A stretch of DNA of 46,989 bases, from positions 1 to 46,989 of the forward strand of contig NZ_BMUI01000044.1 of the NCBI RefSeq assembly GCF_014650115.1, given 5' to 3'. A program made the position numbers and the translations under genes. This stretch comes from Streptomyces olivaceoviridis (GTDB taxonomy: Bacteria; Actinomycetota; Actinomycetes; Streptomycetales; Streptomycetaceae). This document shows, one piece after another, positions 8,287 through 16,789 of the stretch (its first letter is position 1; every line of letters begins with the position of its first letter). Below the pieces are notes generated by a model, which had not been told where the DNA came from, ran no database searches, and saw nothing but the letters and a program-made list of their open reading frames with translations.

Positions 8287-9182
8287 CCGCGTCCCCTCAC
8301 ATCGAATGCGTCGCGGAGTCCGTCCCCGATCGCGTTGAACGCCCACACCACCAGGATGATGGCCAGGCCGGGCGGCAGGATCAGCCACCAGTAGCCGGAG
8401 TAGGCGGCGGTGAGCCCGGCGGAGAGCATGCCGCCCCAGTCGGTCTGCGGCGGCCTGACTCCCATGCCCAGGTAGGAGACGTAGGCGACGAGCAGGATGG
8501 CGTCGGCGACCTGGAAGGTGGCGGCGACGATGACGGTCGAGACCGAGTTGGGCAGGATATGCCGCAGGATCGCCCGGGCGTGTGTGCCGCCGATGGCGCG
8601 CAGGGTCAGGACGTAGTCGCGGTTCTTCAGAGTCAGTGTCTCGGCGCGGACCAGCCGGGAGGGCACCAGCCAGGACACCAGGCCCAGGATGAGGACGAGT
8701 CCGGCCAGGCCCGGTGTGGTGATGGCGGAGACCACGAGCAGGATGAACAGCGCGGGGATCGCGATGCCGGCGTCGACGATCCGCATCATCACGGCATCGA
8801 TCCAGCCGCCCGCGTACCCGGCGGCGGCGCCCCACAGCGTGCCGATGACGGTGGCGAGGACGCCCGCGGCGAGGCCGACGACGAGCGAGACCTTGCCGCC
8901 GTACATCAGCCGGCCCAGTTCGTCGTGGCCGACGGCGTCGGTGCCCAGCCAGTGGGAGCCGCTGGGGGCGAGGTTGACCTGCTGGAGCATGGTGTGGGTC
9001 TGGTCGGTGGAGTACACCAGCGGGCCGGCGAAGCAGAACAGGAAGAAGAGGACCACGACGGCGAGCCCGACGACGGCCAGTCTGTTGCGCAGGAAGCGGC
9101 GGACGGCGAGCCGTGCGCCGGAGGCCTCGCGCGAGGCGGCGGCCTTCGCCGGGACCGTGTCCGGCTGGATGACGGCGCTCAT
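8283..9182 (-). CDS. Peptide-type ABC importer permease, DppC/OppC family
   Basis: The 299-residue protein has a charged N-terminus, then RFLRNRLAVVGLAVVVLFFL as the first membrane span, and the GTDAVGHDELGRLMYGG block typical of DppC/OppC. The EAA loop appears as RAIGGTHARAILRHILPN. The end VVWAFNAIGDGLRDAFDVR is canonical for the family. ATG at 9180-9182 overlaps the stop of the DppB-type gene by four bases, and its own stop overlaps the ATPase start the same way, so the transporter genes are translationally coupled. Inner-membrane subunit that pairs with the 9179-10138 product. Confidence -1.
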   Translation of the reverse strand: MSAVIQPDTVPAKAAASREASGARLAVRRFLRNRLAVVGLAVVVLFFLFCFAGPLVYSTDQTHTMLQQVNLAPSGSHWLGTDAVGHDELGRLMYGGKVSLVVGLAAGVLATVIGTLWGAAAGYAGGWIDAVMMRIVDAGIAIPALFILLVVSAITTPGLAGLVLILGLVSWLVPSRLVRAETLTLKNRDYVLTLRAIGGTHARAILRHILPNSVSTVIVAATFQVADAILLVAYVSYLGMGVRPPQTDWGGMLSAGLTAAYSGYWWLILPPGLAIILVVWAFNAIGDGLRDAFDVRGRG

Positions 9183-10138
9183 GCCCGGCCTGCCTTCACT
9201 CGGGGGTCGATGATCCGCTGGACGATGTCGGCGAGCAGGGTGCCGGTGACGGTGGCGACGGCGATCACCAGAACGCAGCCCAGCAGGACCGGGTAGTCCG
9301 AGGACTGTGCCGCCGTCCAGAACAGCAGCCCCATGCCGGGGTAGTTGAAGAGCTGTTCGACGACCAGGGCACCGCCGAACAGCACGGGCACGTAGTAGCC
9401 CAGCATGGCCACCACGGGCGTCAGCGAGTTGCGGAACACGTGCCGCCACAGGATGGCGCCGGGGCGGGAGCCGCCCGCCCGGGCGGTGCGGACGTAGTCC
9501 TCGGAGAGGTTCTCCAGGGTGGCCGAGCGCATGTACCGGCTGAACACCGCGACCATGGAGGCCGCGCCCGCGACCACCGGCAGCACCAGGGCCTGCGGGT
9601 CGGAGAAGACCTGGCCCAGGGTCTCGCCCTGCGGGGCCTGCGAGGGGAACCAGGCGAGCTGCTGGCTGAAGACCAGGACGAGGATCAGACCGAGGAAGTA
9701 GACGGGCGTGGAGTAGGCGATGAAGCTGAGCGTGGTGATGACGTAGTCCGCCGCCTTGTTGCGGCGCACGGCCTGCCACATGCCGAGCGGGACCGCGAGG
9801 ACGAGGCCCACCAGAGCCGACAGCACGGTGAGGACGAGGGTCTTCGGCAGTCGCTCGGTGATGAGCTGGGAGACGGGCTCGTTGAGGGTGTACGAGGTGC
9901 CGAGGTCGCCGTGCAGCAGTTGGCCGAGGTAGTAGAAGTACTGGACGGGCAGGGACTTGTCCAGGCCCTGTTCGTGGTTGAAGCGGGCGATCTGCTGGGC
10001 GGTGGCCTGCGGTCCGAGGATCCCGCGTGCGGGGCCTCCGGGGAGGGCGTGCAGCAGGCCGAAGACGACGATCGTCACGATGACGATCACGGCGACGGCC
10101 TGCAGGACGCGTCTGATCAGGTACGAGGAAGTACTCAT
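9179..10138 (-). CDS. Peptide-type ABC importer permease, DppB/OppB family
   Basis: The 319-residue product begins MSTSSYLIRRVLQAVAVIVI, a typical DppB opening with the first membrane span, followed by the periplasmic GLDKSLPVQYFYYLGQLLHG block and LGTSY. The EAA loop is seen as TARAGGSRPGAILWRHVFRN, and the end is DIVQRIIDPRV. A longer reading from 10180 is possible but adds residues unlike the family. The gene starts 196 bases after the binding-protein gene, and a stem-loop lies in that gap. It forms the channel with the DppC-type protein. Confidence -1.
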   Translation of the reverse strand: MSTSSYLIRRVLQAVAVIVIVTIVVFGLLHALPGGPARGILGPQATAQQIARFNHEQGLDKSLPVQYFYYLGQLLHGDLGTSYTLNEPVSQLITERLPKTLVLTVLSALVGLVLAVPLGMWQAVRRNKAADYVITTLSFIAYSTPVYFLGLILVLVFSQQLAWFPSQAPQGETLGQVFSDPQALVLPVVAGAASMVAVFSRYMRSATLENLSEDYVRTARAGGSRPGAILWRHVFRNSLTPVVAMLGYYVPVLFGGALVVEQLFNYPGMGLLFWTAAQSSDYPVLLGCVLVIAVATVTGTLLADIVQRIIDPRVKAGRA

Positions 10139-10304
10139 GTGTTTTCCGGTCGCTTCGTCTCTGTGGCGCGCGGGCGTCACCTGGACAGGGGCGTCACTGC
10201 GACATGGGCGCCGGCGTGGGTGCCGGGTGGGCGGGTGCCGGTGTGACGCGGGTGTGCGCGGGGTGCGGGCGGGCCGGCCGGGCGGCCGGGTGCCGCCGGC
10301 CGGG

Positions 10305-10324
10305 TGCCGCAGGCCCGTGCGGCA
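10305..10324 (-). promoter_or_regulatory. Intercistronic stem-loop after the binding-protein gene
   Basis: TGCCGCA (10305-10311) pairs exactly with TGCGGCA (10318-10324) around a 6-base loop, starting 11 bases past the stop of the binding-protein gene. A second GGCGGC/GCCGCC stem lies nearby. Such structures commonly stabilise the binding-protein message or reduce read-through so that binding protein exceeds permease. Function here is inferred. Confidence -1.
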
Positions 10325-10334
10325 GGGACCGGAC

Positions 10335-12149
10335 TTACTTGGTCCACTTCCACATGGCGGGGTGGAAGTTGGCGAGGGAGTCCTGGGCGAAGCCGCCGAG
10401 GCCGTTCCTGATCACGGAGATCTGGTAGTCGGGCTCGGGCAGCCAGACCACGGGGAGGTCCTTGGCGAGTGCGGCGCTGTACTTCTGCACCGCCTCGTCC
10501 GAGGAGGAGGTGGTGGTCTCGGTGATCAGCTTGTCGACCTCGGCGTTGGAGTAGCTGCCGAAGTTGGAGCCGCCGCCGGTGGCGAAGAGCGAGTCGCCGC
10601 TCGGGTAGGCGGGGAAGTACCAGCTGCCCGCGGTGCCGAAGAAGGACAGCTGCCACTTGCAGCCCGAGTCACCTGCGGTGCACTGCCCGGCCTGCGACAG
10701 CACGGAGTTGACCGGTGCGGTCTTGATGCCGAACTTGATGCCGGTCTTCGCGAACGACGACTGCAGCGCGCTCATCATGTTGTCGGTCACGGTCGAGCCG
10801 GACTGGGACAGCACCTGCATCTCGAACGTGGTGCCCTTGTCGACGCCCGCGCCGCACTGGTCGCCGCCGGTGCCGGGGCGGGTGCACACCATGGTGCCGC
10901 CCTGCTCGGTCCAGCCGTGGCCGGTGAGCAGCTTCCTGGCCGCGGCGGTGTCGAACGGGTACGGGTTGTTCTTCTGCTCGGCGGAGACGAAGGACGACTC
11001 CTGGCCCTGCGGGACCGGGCCGTAGGTGGGGACGGCGCTGCCGTTGAACACCACCTTCGCCAGGGTGGTCTGGTCCACCGACATCTGGATCGCCTGGCGG
11101 GCGTACAGCTGCTTGAACACCGGGCCCATGGCGGGGTTGTTGAAGTTGTACGGCATGTAGGTGATCGCCCAGCCGCTCCACGGCTTGACCGAGTAGCCCC
11201 TGGCCTTGAAGGACGCCTCTTGGCCCAGGTCCGTGGCGTTGATGTAGCCGTAGTCCACGGTGCCCGCGCGCAGCGCGTTCTCCTCGGCGTCCGTGGTGGT
11301 GAACGGCAGCAGGTTGACGTTCTTGATGTTGGCCTTGCCGCCGCCGTCGTACTTCGCGTTGGCGGTCAGCTGGACCTTGCCCGCGGTCGAGAACGACTTG
11401 ATGGTGTACGGGCCGCTGACCGTCTTCCACAGCGGGTCGGTCGCGTAACCGGAGATCTTCTTGGCCGCGTTGTTGAGGTACGTCCAGACCTGCTTGGCCC
11501 CGGCCGGGGTGCGGTCCAGGTCGGAGACGGCGCCGGAGTCGCCGGTCTTGTCCCAGACGTGCTGCGGCATGGTGCGGATCATGCTCAGCTCGTTGGCGAG
11601 CATCCACTCCTGGTTGTAGGCCTTGTCGAAGGTGAGGGTGAAGTGCGTGGCGTCGACCGTCTTGAACGAGGTCCAGTTGTCCGGTGCCTTGCCCGGGCTG
11701 TAGCTGGCCCAGTCCGCCTTGTTCGCCTTGACGAGGTTGAACCAGAATTCCACGTCGCGGGAGGTGATCGGCTTGCCGTCGCTCCAGTGGCGGTTGCCGA
11801 GGGTGATCGTCACGCTCTTGCTGTCCGCGGCGAACTCGGCGTCGGTGGCCAGCGAGTTGGCCTTGTTCCAGCCGACCTTGCCGGTGGAGCCGTCGTACGC
11901 GATCAGCGGCTCCCACACGGCCTGGGATATGGAGGAGTTGTTCGTGTTCAGATGTGCGGCGGTGCCGACCGGGAGGATCCAGTTCGGTGTGAAGTTTGCC
12001 GGGAGGGCGTAGTTGACGGTGTCCGACGACGACGGACCGGAGGACGAGGTACCACCCCCGGAACAGCCGGTGACCAGCGCGCCGGTGATGACGGCGGCAC
12101 CCGCGACGAGGGCCCAGCGGCGGCCGGCCGCCGTGTGAGCAAGGAACAT
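10335..12149 (-). CDS. Extracellular solute-binding lipoprotein (family 5, peptide-type ABC importer)
   Basis: The 604-residue protein has a lipoprotein signal: positive residues AAGRRW, a hydrophobic stretch, then the lipobox LVTGCSGG at about residues 26-33, followed by a Ser/Gly linker. The mature part has the family-5 features NRHWSDGKPITSRDVEFWFN and FTTTDAEENALRAGTVDYG, plus QLYARQAIQMSVDQ. ATG at 12147-12149 follows GAGGAG at the right distance; coding-like sequence farther upstream is antisense to the ROK regulator. It is anchored outside the membrane and delivers ligand to the two permeases. Ligand unknown: peptides, or oligosaccharides given the flanking ROK genes. Confidence -1.
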   Translation of the reverse strand: MFLAHTAAGRRWALVAGAAVITGALVTGCSGGGTSSSGPSSSDTVNYALPANFTPNWILPVGTAAHLNTNNSSISQAVWEPLIAYDGSTGKVGWNKANSLATDAEFAADSKSVTITLGNRHWSDGKPITSRDVEFWFNLVKANKADWASYSPGKAPDNWTSFKTVDATHFTLTFDKAYNQEWMLANELSMIRTMPQHVWDKTGDSGAVSDLDRTPAGAKQVWTYLNNAAKKISGYATDPLWKTVSGPYTIKSFSTAGKVQLTANAKYDGGGKANIKNVNLLPFTTTDAEENALRAGTVDYGYINATDLGQEASFKARGYSVKPWSGWAITYMPYNFNNPAMGPVFKQLYARQAIQMSVDQTTLAKVVFNGSAVPTYGPVPQGQESSFVSAEQKNNPYPFDTAAARKLLTGHGWTEQGGTMVCTRPGTGGDQCGAGVDKGTTFEMQVLSQSGSTVTDNMMSALQSSFAKTGIKFGIKTAPVNSVLSQAGQCTAGDSGCKWQLSFFGTAGSWYFPAYPSGDSLFATGGGSNFGSYSNAEVDKLITETTTSSSDEAVQKYSAALAKDLPVVWLPEPDYQISVIRNGLGGFAQDSLANFHPAMWKWTK

Positions 12150-12270
12150 GACTCTCCTCAGAGTGAAAGGACCCGCAAACGTCCCGGGAGGACCCGGACC
12201 GGCGCCGCGGGATCGGCGCTGTGCATGGCGACAGTCAACGACGGACGCGCCGAACAAACAAACAAGAATT

Positions 12271-12288
12271 AGTAACAAGTAAGTTACT
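12271..12288. promoter_or_regulatory. Candidate ROK operator O1 (AGTAAC-N6-GTTACT)
   Basis: A perfect 6-bp inverted repeat with a 6-base spacer, about 125 bases upstream of the binding-protein start. It shares the octamer AAGTTACT with a second site next to the ROK gene start. Such a paired arrangement fits autoregulation and repression of the importer by the ROK protein. Assignment is by position and repeat only. Confidence -1.
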
Positions 12289-12452
12289 CCGATCTCGATG
12301 AAAGTCCCCTCGCACACTCCGGACGCCTCTGACGGTGTATATGCACCATTTTGAGGCGTATTCAGGATGCACCAGCACGGTTCACTTTCTTCACGGAGCT
12401 GTTCCCCACCCGTCAGGACGGGCGTACTGTCTCCGTCACACCCAATACTGCG

Positions 12453-12463
12453 GAAGTTACTTC
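12453..12463. promoter_or_regulatory. Candidate ROK operator O2 (GAAGTTACTTC)
   Basis: An 11-bp palindrome with a central T, ending four bases before the ROK regulator ATG. It repeats the AAGTTACT core of the 12271-12288 site. Binding here would block translation initiation sequences or early transcription of the regulator gene. Confidence -1.
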
Positions 12464-12467
12464 GTAC

Positions 12468-13784
12468 ATGACTGAAATAAGTGCACGGGACCGCAAGAGC
12501 AAGGGCGTGTCCGCGAAAGGCACCGCGTCGAAGGGCGCCACCTCGAAGCGCCCCACGCCTAGGGGCGCCGCGCCGAAGGGCGCGACCCTCGCCACGCGGG
12601 TCCTCGAACTCGTCGCCTCGGGCCAGGCATCGTCCCGCGCCGAACTCGCGCAGCTCCTCGGCGCGGCCGCCTCCACCATCTCCCTCACCGTGGCCGAGCT
12701 GGTCGAGCGCGGACTCCTCGCCGAGGAGGGCACCCAGTCCTCCACCGGAGGGCGCCCCCGCAGGGTGCTCAGGGCGGGCAGCACCGACGAGTACGCCGTC
12801 GCCGCCGACGTCGGCGGCCGGCACGCCCGGATCGGTGTGGTGCTCCCGGGCGGCGAGGTCGGTGACGTCGCCACCGTGCCCTTCGAGATCGCCGACGGCC
12901 CCGAGGCCGCGCTGCCGCGGCTCGCCGAGCACCTGGAAACCCTCGCCCAGCAGCGGGGCCGCGATCGGCTGAGGGGCGTCGGGCTCTCCCTGCCCGGCCC
13001 GGTGGACGTCACCGCCGGCGCGGTCGTCCTGCCGTCCCGGATGCCCGGCTGGAACCGCTTCCCGGTCGCTGCCTGGCTGGAGGAGCGCTTCGGGGTCCCG
13101 GCCGTCGTCGACAACGACGCCAACTGCATGGCGGTCGGCGAGCAGAGCGTGCGGCCCGCCGAGCACCGGCAGTCGATCACGGTGAAGATCGGCTCGGCGA
13201 TCGGCGCCGGTGTCATCGCCGACGGGCACCTCTACCGGGGCGCCACGGGTGCCGCGGGCGACATCACCCACATCCGCATCGACGGCGGCGGCGCCGACGT
13301 CCCCTGCTCCTGCGGGAACACGGGCTGTCTGGAGACCGTGGCCTCGGGTGCCGCGCTCGTGCGGATCCTGCGCGAACGCGGTCTGGACGTCACCAGTCCC
13401 GAGGACGTGGTCCGGCTCGCCGGCGACGCCGACCCGGAGGCCACCCGCGCCGTCCGCCGGGCGGGCGACCACCTCGGCCAGGTGCTCGCCGCCAACGTCA
13501 ACTTCTTCAACCCGGACGCCGTCTACCTCGGCGGCATCCTCTCCACCCTGGAACCGTTCGTCGCCGCGGTGCGCAGCCAGCTCTACGAGAGCTGCCACCC
13601 GCTGGTGACCGAGCACCTCACCATCGAGCGGGCCGTCCTGGGCGCCGACGCCGGACTGGTCGGGGCCGGGCTGTTCGCCCTGCAGCGCGCCCTGGCCCGC
13701 GCGCTGGGCGAGGCCGGCGGCTCCGCCGCCCGCGTGGGCGGCCCGGCCCGGTTCCCCGCCGTCACGCCTCTCCCGAGGAGCTGA
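12468..13784 (+). CDS. ROK-family transcriptional repressor
   Basis: The 438-residue protein has a Lys/Ser/Pro-rich N-terminal stretch, a winged-helix DNA-binding domain at about residues 40-95 (TRVLELVASGQASSRAELAQ, then STISLTVAELVERGLL and GRPRR), and a ROK effector domain. The latter includes AADVGGRHARIGVV, VVDNDANCMAVGE, and the intact zinc motif PCSCGNTGCLETVASG. ATG at 12468 is preferred; an in-frame extension to 12351 has no ribosome site and no family resemblance. It diverges from the importer operon and likely represses it until a sugar or phosphorylated ligand binds. A strong hairpin follows the stop. Confidence -1.
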   Translation: MTEISARDRKSKGVSAKGTASKGATSKRPTPRGAAPKGATLATRVLELVASGQASSRAELAQLLGAAASTISLTVAELVERGLLAEEGTQSSTGGRPRRVLRAGSTDEYAVAADVGGRHARIGVVLPGGEVGDVATVPFEIADGPEAALPRLAEHLETLAQQRGRDRLRGVGLSLPGPVDVTAGAVVLPSRMPGWNRFPVAAWLEERFGVPAVVDNDANCMAVGEQSVRPAEHRQSITVKIGSAIGAGVIADGHLYRGATGAAGDITHIRIDGGGADVPCSCGNTGCLETVASGAALVRILRERGLDVTSPEDVVRLAGDADPEATRAVRRAGDHLGQVLAANVNFFNPDAVYLGGILSTLEPFVAAVRSQLYESCHPLVTEHLTIERAVLGADAGLVGAGLFALQRALARALGEAGGSAARVGGPARFPAVTPLPRS

Positions 13785-13798
13785 CGCCCGCTGGGCCC

Positions 13799-13834
13799 GG
13801 CGTGGGCCGGCCGAATCCGCGCCCGGCCCACGCC
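13799..13834 (+). terminator. Hairpin terminator after the ROK regulator gene
   Basis: GGCGTGGGCCGG (13799-13810) pairs exactly with 13823-13834 around a 12-base loop, 14 bases past the ROK stop. A second partial copy of the right arm follows. It should separate the regulator from the M81 gene or attenuate read-through into it. Confidence -1.
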
Positions 13835-13936
13835 CCGGCCGGCCCACGCCCCCAGTCCCCGTTCCCTCCACCGCTTCCCTGACCGCACATCCCAGGCCAA
13901 CTCCACGCCCCACGCCGCCCACCCGCACGAGGAGCC

Positions 13937-15460
13937 ATGTCGCACACCCGCACCGCCGTCGCCCGCCCGGTCATTGCCGTCGCCGGCCTCGGCATCGAGT
14001 CCTCCACCTTCTCCCCGGCCCGTACCGAGGCCCCCGCCTTCCACCCCGCGCGCGGTGCCGCGATATTCGACCGGTACCCGTTCCTCGCCCCGGGCCGGGA
14101 GCTGCGCGAGGCCGCCGAATGGCACGGCGCCCTGGTCGGCAAGTCGCTGCCCGGCGGAACCGTCACCGCCGCCGCCTGGACCGCGCTCACCGACGAGCTG
14201 ATCGAGCGCCTCGCCGCGCTGCCCCGGCTGGACGGCCTGTGGTACGACATCCACGGCGCCATGACCGTGGAGGGGATCGACGACGCCGAGGCCGTGCTGC
14301 TGGAACGCATCCGCGCCACCGTCGGCCCGGAGGTGATCGTCTCCACCTCGATGGACCTGCACGGCAACGTCTCCCGTGAACTCGCCCACCGCAGCGACCT
14401 GATCACCTGCTACCGGATGGCCCCGCACGAGGACCACATGGAGACCAAGGAGCGCGCCGTGCGCAACCTGGTCGAGCTGCTGGTCTCCGGCGCCCCCCGC
14501 CCGGTCAAGGCGTGGGTGCCGGTGCCGGTGCTGCTGGCCGGCGAGCAGACCTCCACCCGGATCGAACCGGCGAAGAGCGTGTACGCGGCCGTCGACGAGG
14601 TCGAGGCAGCCGACGGCGTGACGGACGCCGCGATCTGGGTCGGCTACGCCTGGGCCGACGAGCCCCGCAACCGCGCCGTCGTGGTCGTCACCGGCGAGGA
14701 CACGGCGGCGGTCTCGGCCGGGGCCGAACGCCTCGCCCGGGGCTTCTGGGACGCCCGCCACGACTTCGCTTTCGTCGCCCCGACCGGCACCTACGACGAA
14801 CTCCTCGACGAGGCCCTAGCCTCCGACCAGCGGCCGTACTTCATCAGCGACACCGGCGACAACCCCACCGCGGGCGGCGCCGGCGACGTCACCTGGGGCC
14901 TGACCCGACTGCTGGAGCGTCCGGAGTTCCAGAAGGAGGACGGGCCGACGGTCCTCTACGCCTCGGTGCCCGGTCCCGCCGCGATCGAGACCGCGGTGGC
15001 CGCCGGGGTCGGCGCGACCGTCACCGTCACCGCCGGTGCGGAGGTGGACGACCGGCACGCCGGGCCCGTCACCCTCACTGGGGTGGTCCACGCGATCCGG
15101 CACGGCGACCGGGACGCCGAGACCGAGGTCGTCGTCCGCGTCGGCAGTGTGTACGCGATCCTCACCAAGCTGCGCAAGCCGTACCACCACGAGCACGACT
15201 TCACCGACCTCGGCCTCGACCCGCGCTCCGCCGACATCGTGATCGTGAAGATCGGCTACCTGGAGCCGGAGCTGTTCGACATGTCGGTCGGCTGGAAGAT
15301 GGCCCTCACCCCGGGCGGTGTCGACCAGGACCTGGTGCGCCTGGGCCACCACCGCATCCGGCGCCCCATGTTCCCCTTCGACCGCGACATGGCCGACCCG
15401 GACCTGACGGCCCGTATCATCCCGGCCTCCGACCAGCCGCTCACCGGGGACGACGAGTGA
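13937..15460 (+). CDS. M81-family metallopeptidase (MlrC-like)
   Basis: The 507-residue protein matches the MlrC/DUF1485 family throughout: GLGIESSTFSP at the N-terminus, YDIHGAM, STSMDLHGNVS, CYRMAPHEDHMETKERA, and DTGDNPTAGGAGD at the start of the second domain. The His/Asp residues in these blocks are the predicted zinc ligands. MlrC was described in microcystin breakdown by sphingomonads; most relatives are uncharacterised amidohydrolase-like enzymes next to peptide importers, as here. GAGGAG lies 7 bases before the ATG. The stop overlaps the CutC start. Probably acts in the cytoplasm on the imported ligand or a product of it. Confidence -1.
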   Translation: MSHTRTAVARPVIAVAGLGIESSTFSPARTEAPAFHPARGAAIFDRYPFLAPGRELREAAEWHGALVGKSLPGGTVTAAAWTALTDELIERLAALPRLDGLWYDIHGAMTVEGIDDAEAVLLERIRATVGPEVIVSTSMDLHGNVSRELAHRSDLITCYRMAPHEDHMETKERAVRNLVELLVSGAPRPVKAWVPVPVLLAGEQTSTRIEPAKSVYAAVDEVEAADGVTDAAIWVGYAWADEPRNRAVVVVTGEDTAAVSAGAERLARGFWDARHDFAFVAPTGTYDELLDEALASDQRPYFISDTGDNPTAGGAGDVTWGLTRLLERPEFQKEDGPTVLYASVPGPAAIETAVAAGVGATVTVTAGAEVDDRHAGPVTLTGVVHAIRHGDRDAETEVVVRVGSVYAILTKLRKPYHHEHDFTDLGLDPRSADIVIVKIGYLEPELFDMSVGWKMALTPGGVDQDLVRLGHHRIRRPMFPFDRDMADPDLTARIIPASDQPLTGDDE

Positions 15461-16314
15461 CCGGCCGCGACACCCGGTCGCTCGACGCGACCCCGCCCCC
15501 CACCGGCGGGGCGGACCCGGTGCCGGCTCCGATGGCCGCCGGCGAGGTTCCCGCAGACGGGCGGCCCGCGCTGGAGATCGCCGTCACCTCACCCGCGGGC
15601 GCCCGGGTCGCCCTCGCCCACGGAGCCGATCGCGTCGAACTCTGCACCGGCCTGGAACTGGGCGGTCTGACCCCGTCGGCCGCCCTGGTCGAGGCGGTCG
15701 CCGCCGTGGGCCTGCCGGTGCAGGTATTGGTCCGGTGCCGTCCGGGCGACTTCGTCCACGACGCCGAGGAGATCGTCCTGATGGTCGCCGAGGTGCGGTC
15801 CGTACTGACCTCCGGAGCCAGCGGCGTGGTCGTCGGCGCGCTCACCGCCGACGGCGGCCTCGACACCGCCGCCGTCGCCCGCCTCGCCGCGGCGGCCCAC
15901 GACGCGGGCCGCCCGGTCGAGGTGACCCTGCACCGCGCGATCGACGTCTCGGCGGACCCCGTCGCCACCGCCGCGCTGCTGCCCGGCCTCGGGCTCACCC
16001 GGGTGCTCACCTCCGGCGGCGCCCCGGCCGCCGCGCAGGGACTCGCTCGCCTCGCCGCCATGGTGGAGGCCGCGCCCGGCGTGCAGGTGATGGCGGGCGG
16101 CGGGGTGCGCCCCTCCGACATCCCGGCGCTGACCGCCGCGGGCGTGGCAGCTGTCCACCTCTCCGCCAAGCGCCGCGCCGCACCCCGGCGCGGGGGCGCG
16201 TGGATCCCGCTCGGCGCCGCCGGCGCGTCCGCCGAGCAGGACACGCACTTCGTCACCGACCCGGCGGTGGTCGCCGAGGCACGGAGCATGCTGGAGCAGC
16301 GCTCCACCGGCTGA
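15457..16314 (+). CDS. cutC: CutC-family TIM-barrel protein
   Basis: The 285-residue product starts at a GTG that shares GTGA with the M81 stop. After a Pro-rich 35-residue lead it shows the CutC pattern: LEIAVTSPAGARVALAHGAD then RVELCTGLELGGLTPS, VLVRCRPGDFVH, VEVTLHRAID, VLTSGGAP and MAGGGVRPSDIP. CutC was first linked to copper handling in E. coli, but that role is disputed and many members sit with sugar or peptide catabolic genes. Coupling to the M81 gene suggests a shared pathway role here. Assignment to the family is firm, function is not. Confidence -1.
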   Translation: MTGRDTRSLDATPPPTGGADPVPAPMAAGEVPADGRPALEIAVTSPAGARVALAHGADRVELCTGLELGGLTPSAALVEAVAAVGLPVQVLVRCRPGDFVHDAEEIVLMVAEVRSVLTSGASGVVVGALTADGGLDTAAVARLAAAAHDAGRPVEVTLHRAIDVSADPVATAALLPGLGLTRVLTSGGAPAAAQGLARLAAMVEAAPGVQVMAGGGVRPSDIPALTAAGVAAVHLSAKRRAAPRRGGAWIPLGAAGASAEQDTHFVTDPAVVAEARSMLEQRSTG

Positions 16315-16393
16315 CCGGCCCCGCGGTCGCCAGGTCCTGCCGCGTGGCGGGTCCTGCCGTGCGACGAAAGGACCCGGCCGGTCCCCGTCGCCG

Positions 16394-16425
16394 GGAGCCC
16401 GTGGTCTCTGTCGGACACGGGCTCC
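16394..16425. terminator. Hairpin between convergent transcription units
   Basis: GGAGCCCGTG (16394-16403) pairs perfectly with CACGGGCTCC (16416-16425) around a 12-base loop. It lies between the CutC stop and the first minus-strand fragment and could end transcription from both sides. Confidence -1.
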
Positions 16426-16466
16426 TCCGGCAGGCCGACCTGGGCGGCGCGGGCCGGCAGGGGCGG

Positions 16467-16565
16467 TCAGCGGGTCAGGTGCGTGGTGAAGAACGCCGTG
16501 AGCCGGTCGACGGCGGCGGTCACATGGGCGTCCCGGGCCGTAGAGAAAGCCGCCGAACCCAAGGA
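16467..16565 (-). pseudogene. C-terminal scrap, possibly an alpha/beta-hydrolase
   Basis: About 30 codons ending at 16467 read ARDAHVTAAVDRLTAFFTTHL, which looks like the final helix of an alpha/beta-hydrolase, with the His of a catalytic triad possibly in AHVTA. Upstream of about 16565 the sequence switches to an ABC permease start in another frame. Too short for a firm family call. Confidence -1.
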
Positions 16566-16569
16566 ACGC

Positions 16570-16789
16570 TCTGCGAGGCGAAGCTCGTGCCGATCACGCC
16601 GAGCAGGGGGTAGGCCACCAGGTCCACGATGATCACCAGGGCGAGGCCCTTGAGGACGAGACCGAGCCGGGTGGTTTTCTCCATCCACGGGGGCCGGGCG
16701 CCGGACGGGCGCGGTTCTCCCGCCGCGGGTGCGGGTCGGCCGGCGCGCACGCGGCGCGCCTTCACCGTGGTCGTCTCAACGGTCAGCAC
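16570..16789 (-). pseudogene. N-terminal fragment of a carbohydrate ABC permease
   Basis: GTG at 16787-16789 follows AAGGGG and opens a frame with a short Arg/Pro-rich cytoplasmic tail, then LGLVLKGLALVIIVDLVAYP and LLGVIGTSFASQS, the first membrane span and start of the periplasmic loop of MalG-type sugar permeases. Resemblance stops at about 16570. Its start overlaps the end of another permease fragment by 14 bases, the usual order of sugar importer permease genes. Only about 73 codons survive. Confidence -1.

Larger units (their letters stand above)
12150..12467. promoter_or_regulatory. Divergent promoter region between importer operon and ROK regulator
   Basis: This 318-base stretch is AT-richer than its surroundings and holds no convincing gene. 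It carries the start signals of both transcription units: GAGGAG before the binding-protein ATG on the minus strand, and two related motifs given separately. I could not assign -35/-10 boxes with confidence. Confidence -1.

Noticed and set aside
6274..8394. A 706-codon plus-strand open frame
   Set aside because: It is the antisense of the double ABC ATPase gene, with Gly/Ala/Asp-rich low-complexity translation and no domain.
9957..12272. A 771-codon plus-strand open frame
   Set aside because: Antisense of the binding protein and DppB-type genes; no recognisable motif and no ribosome site.
10335..13928. A 1197-codon minus-strand open frame extending the binding-protein gene upstream
   Set aside because: The part beyond 12149 is antisense to the ROK regulator, whose coding signal is clear; lipobox and ribosome site fix the start at 12149.
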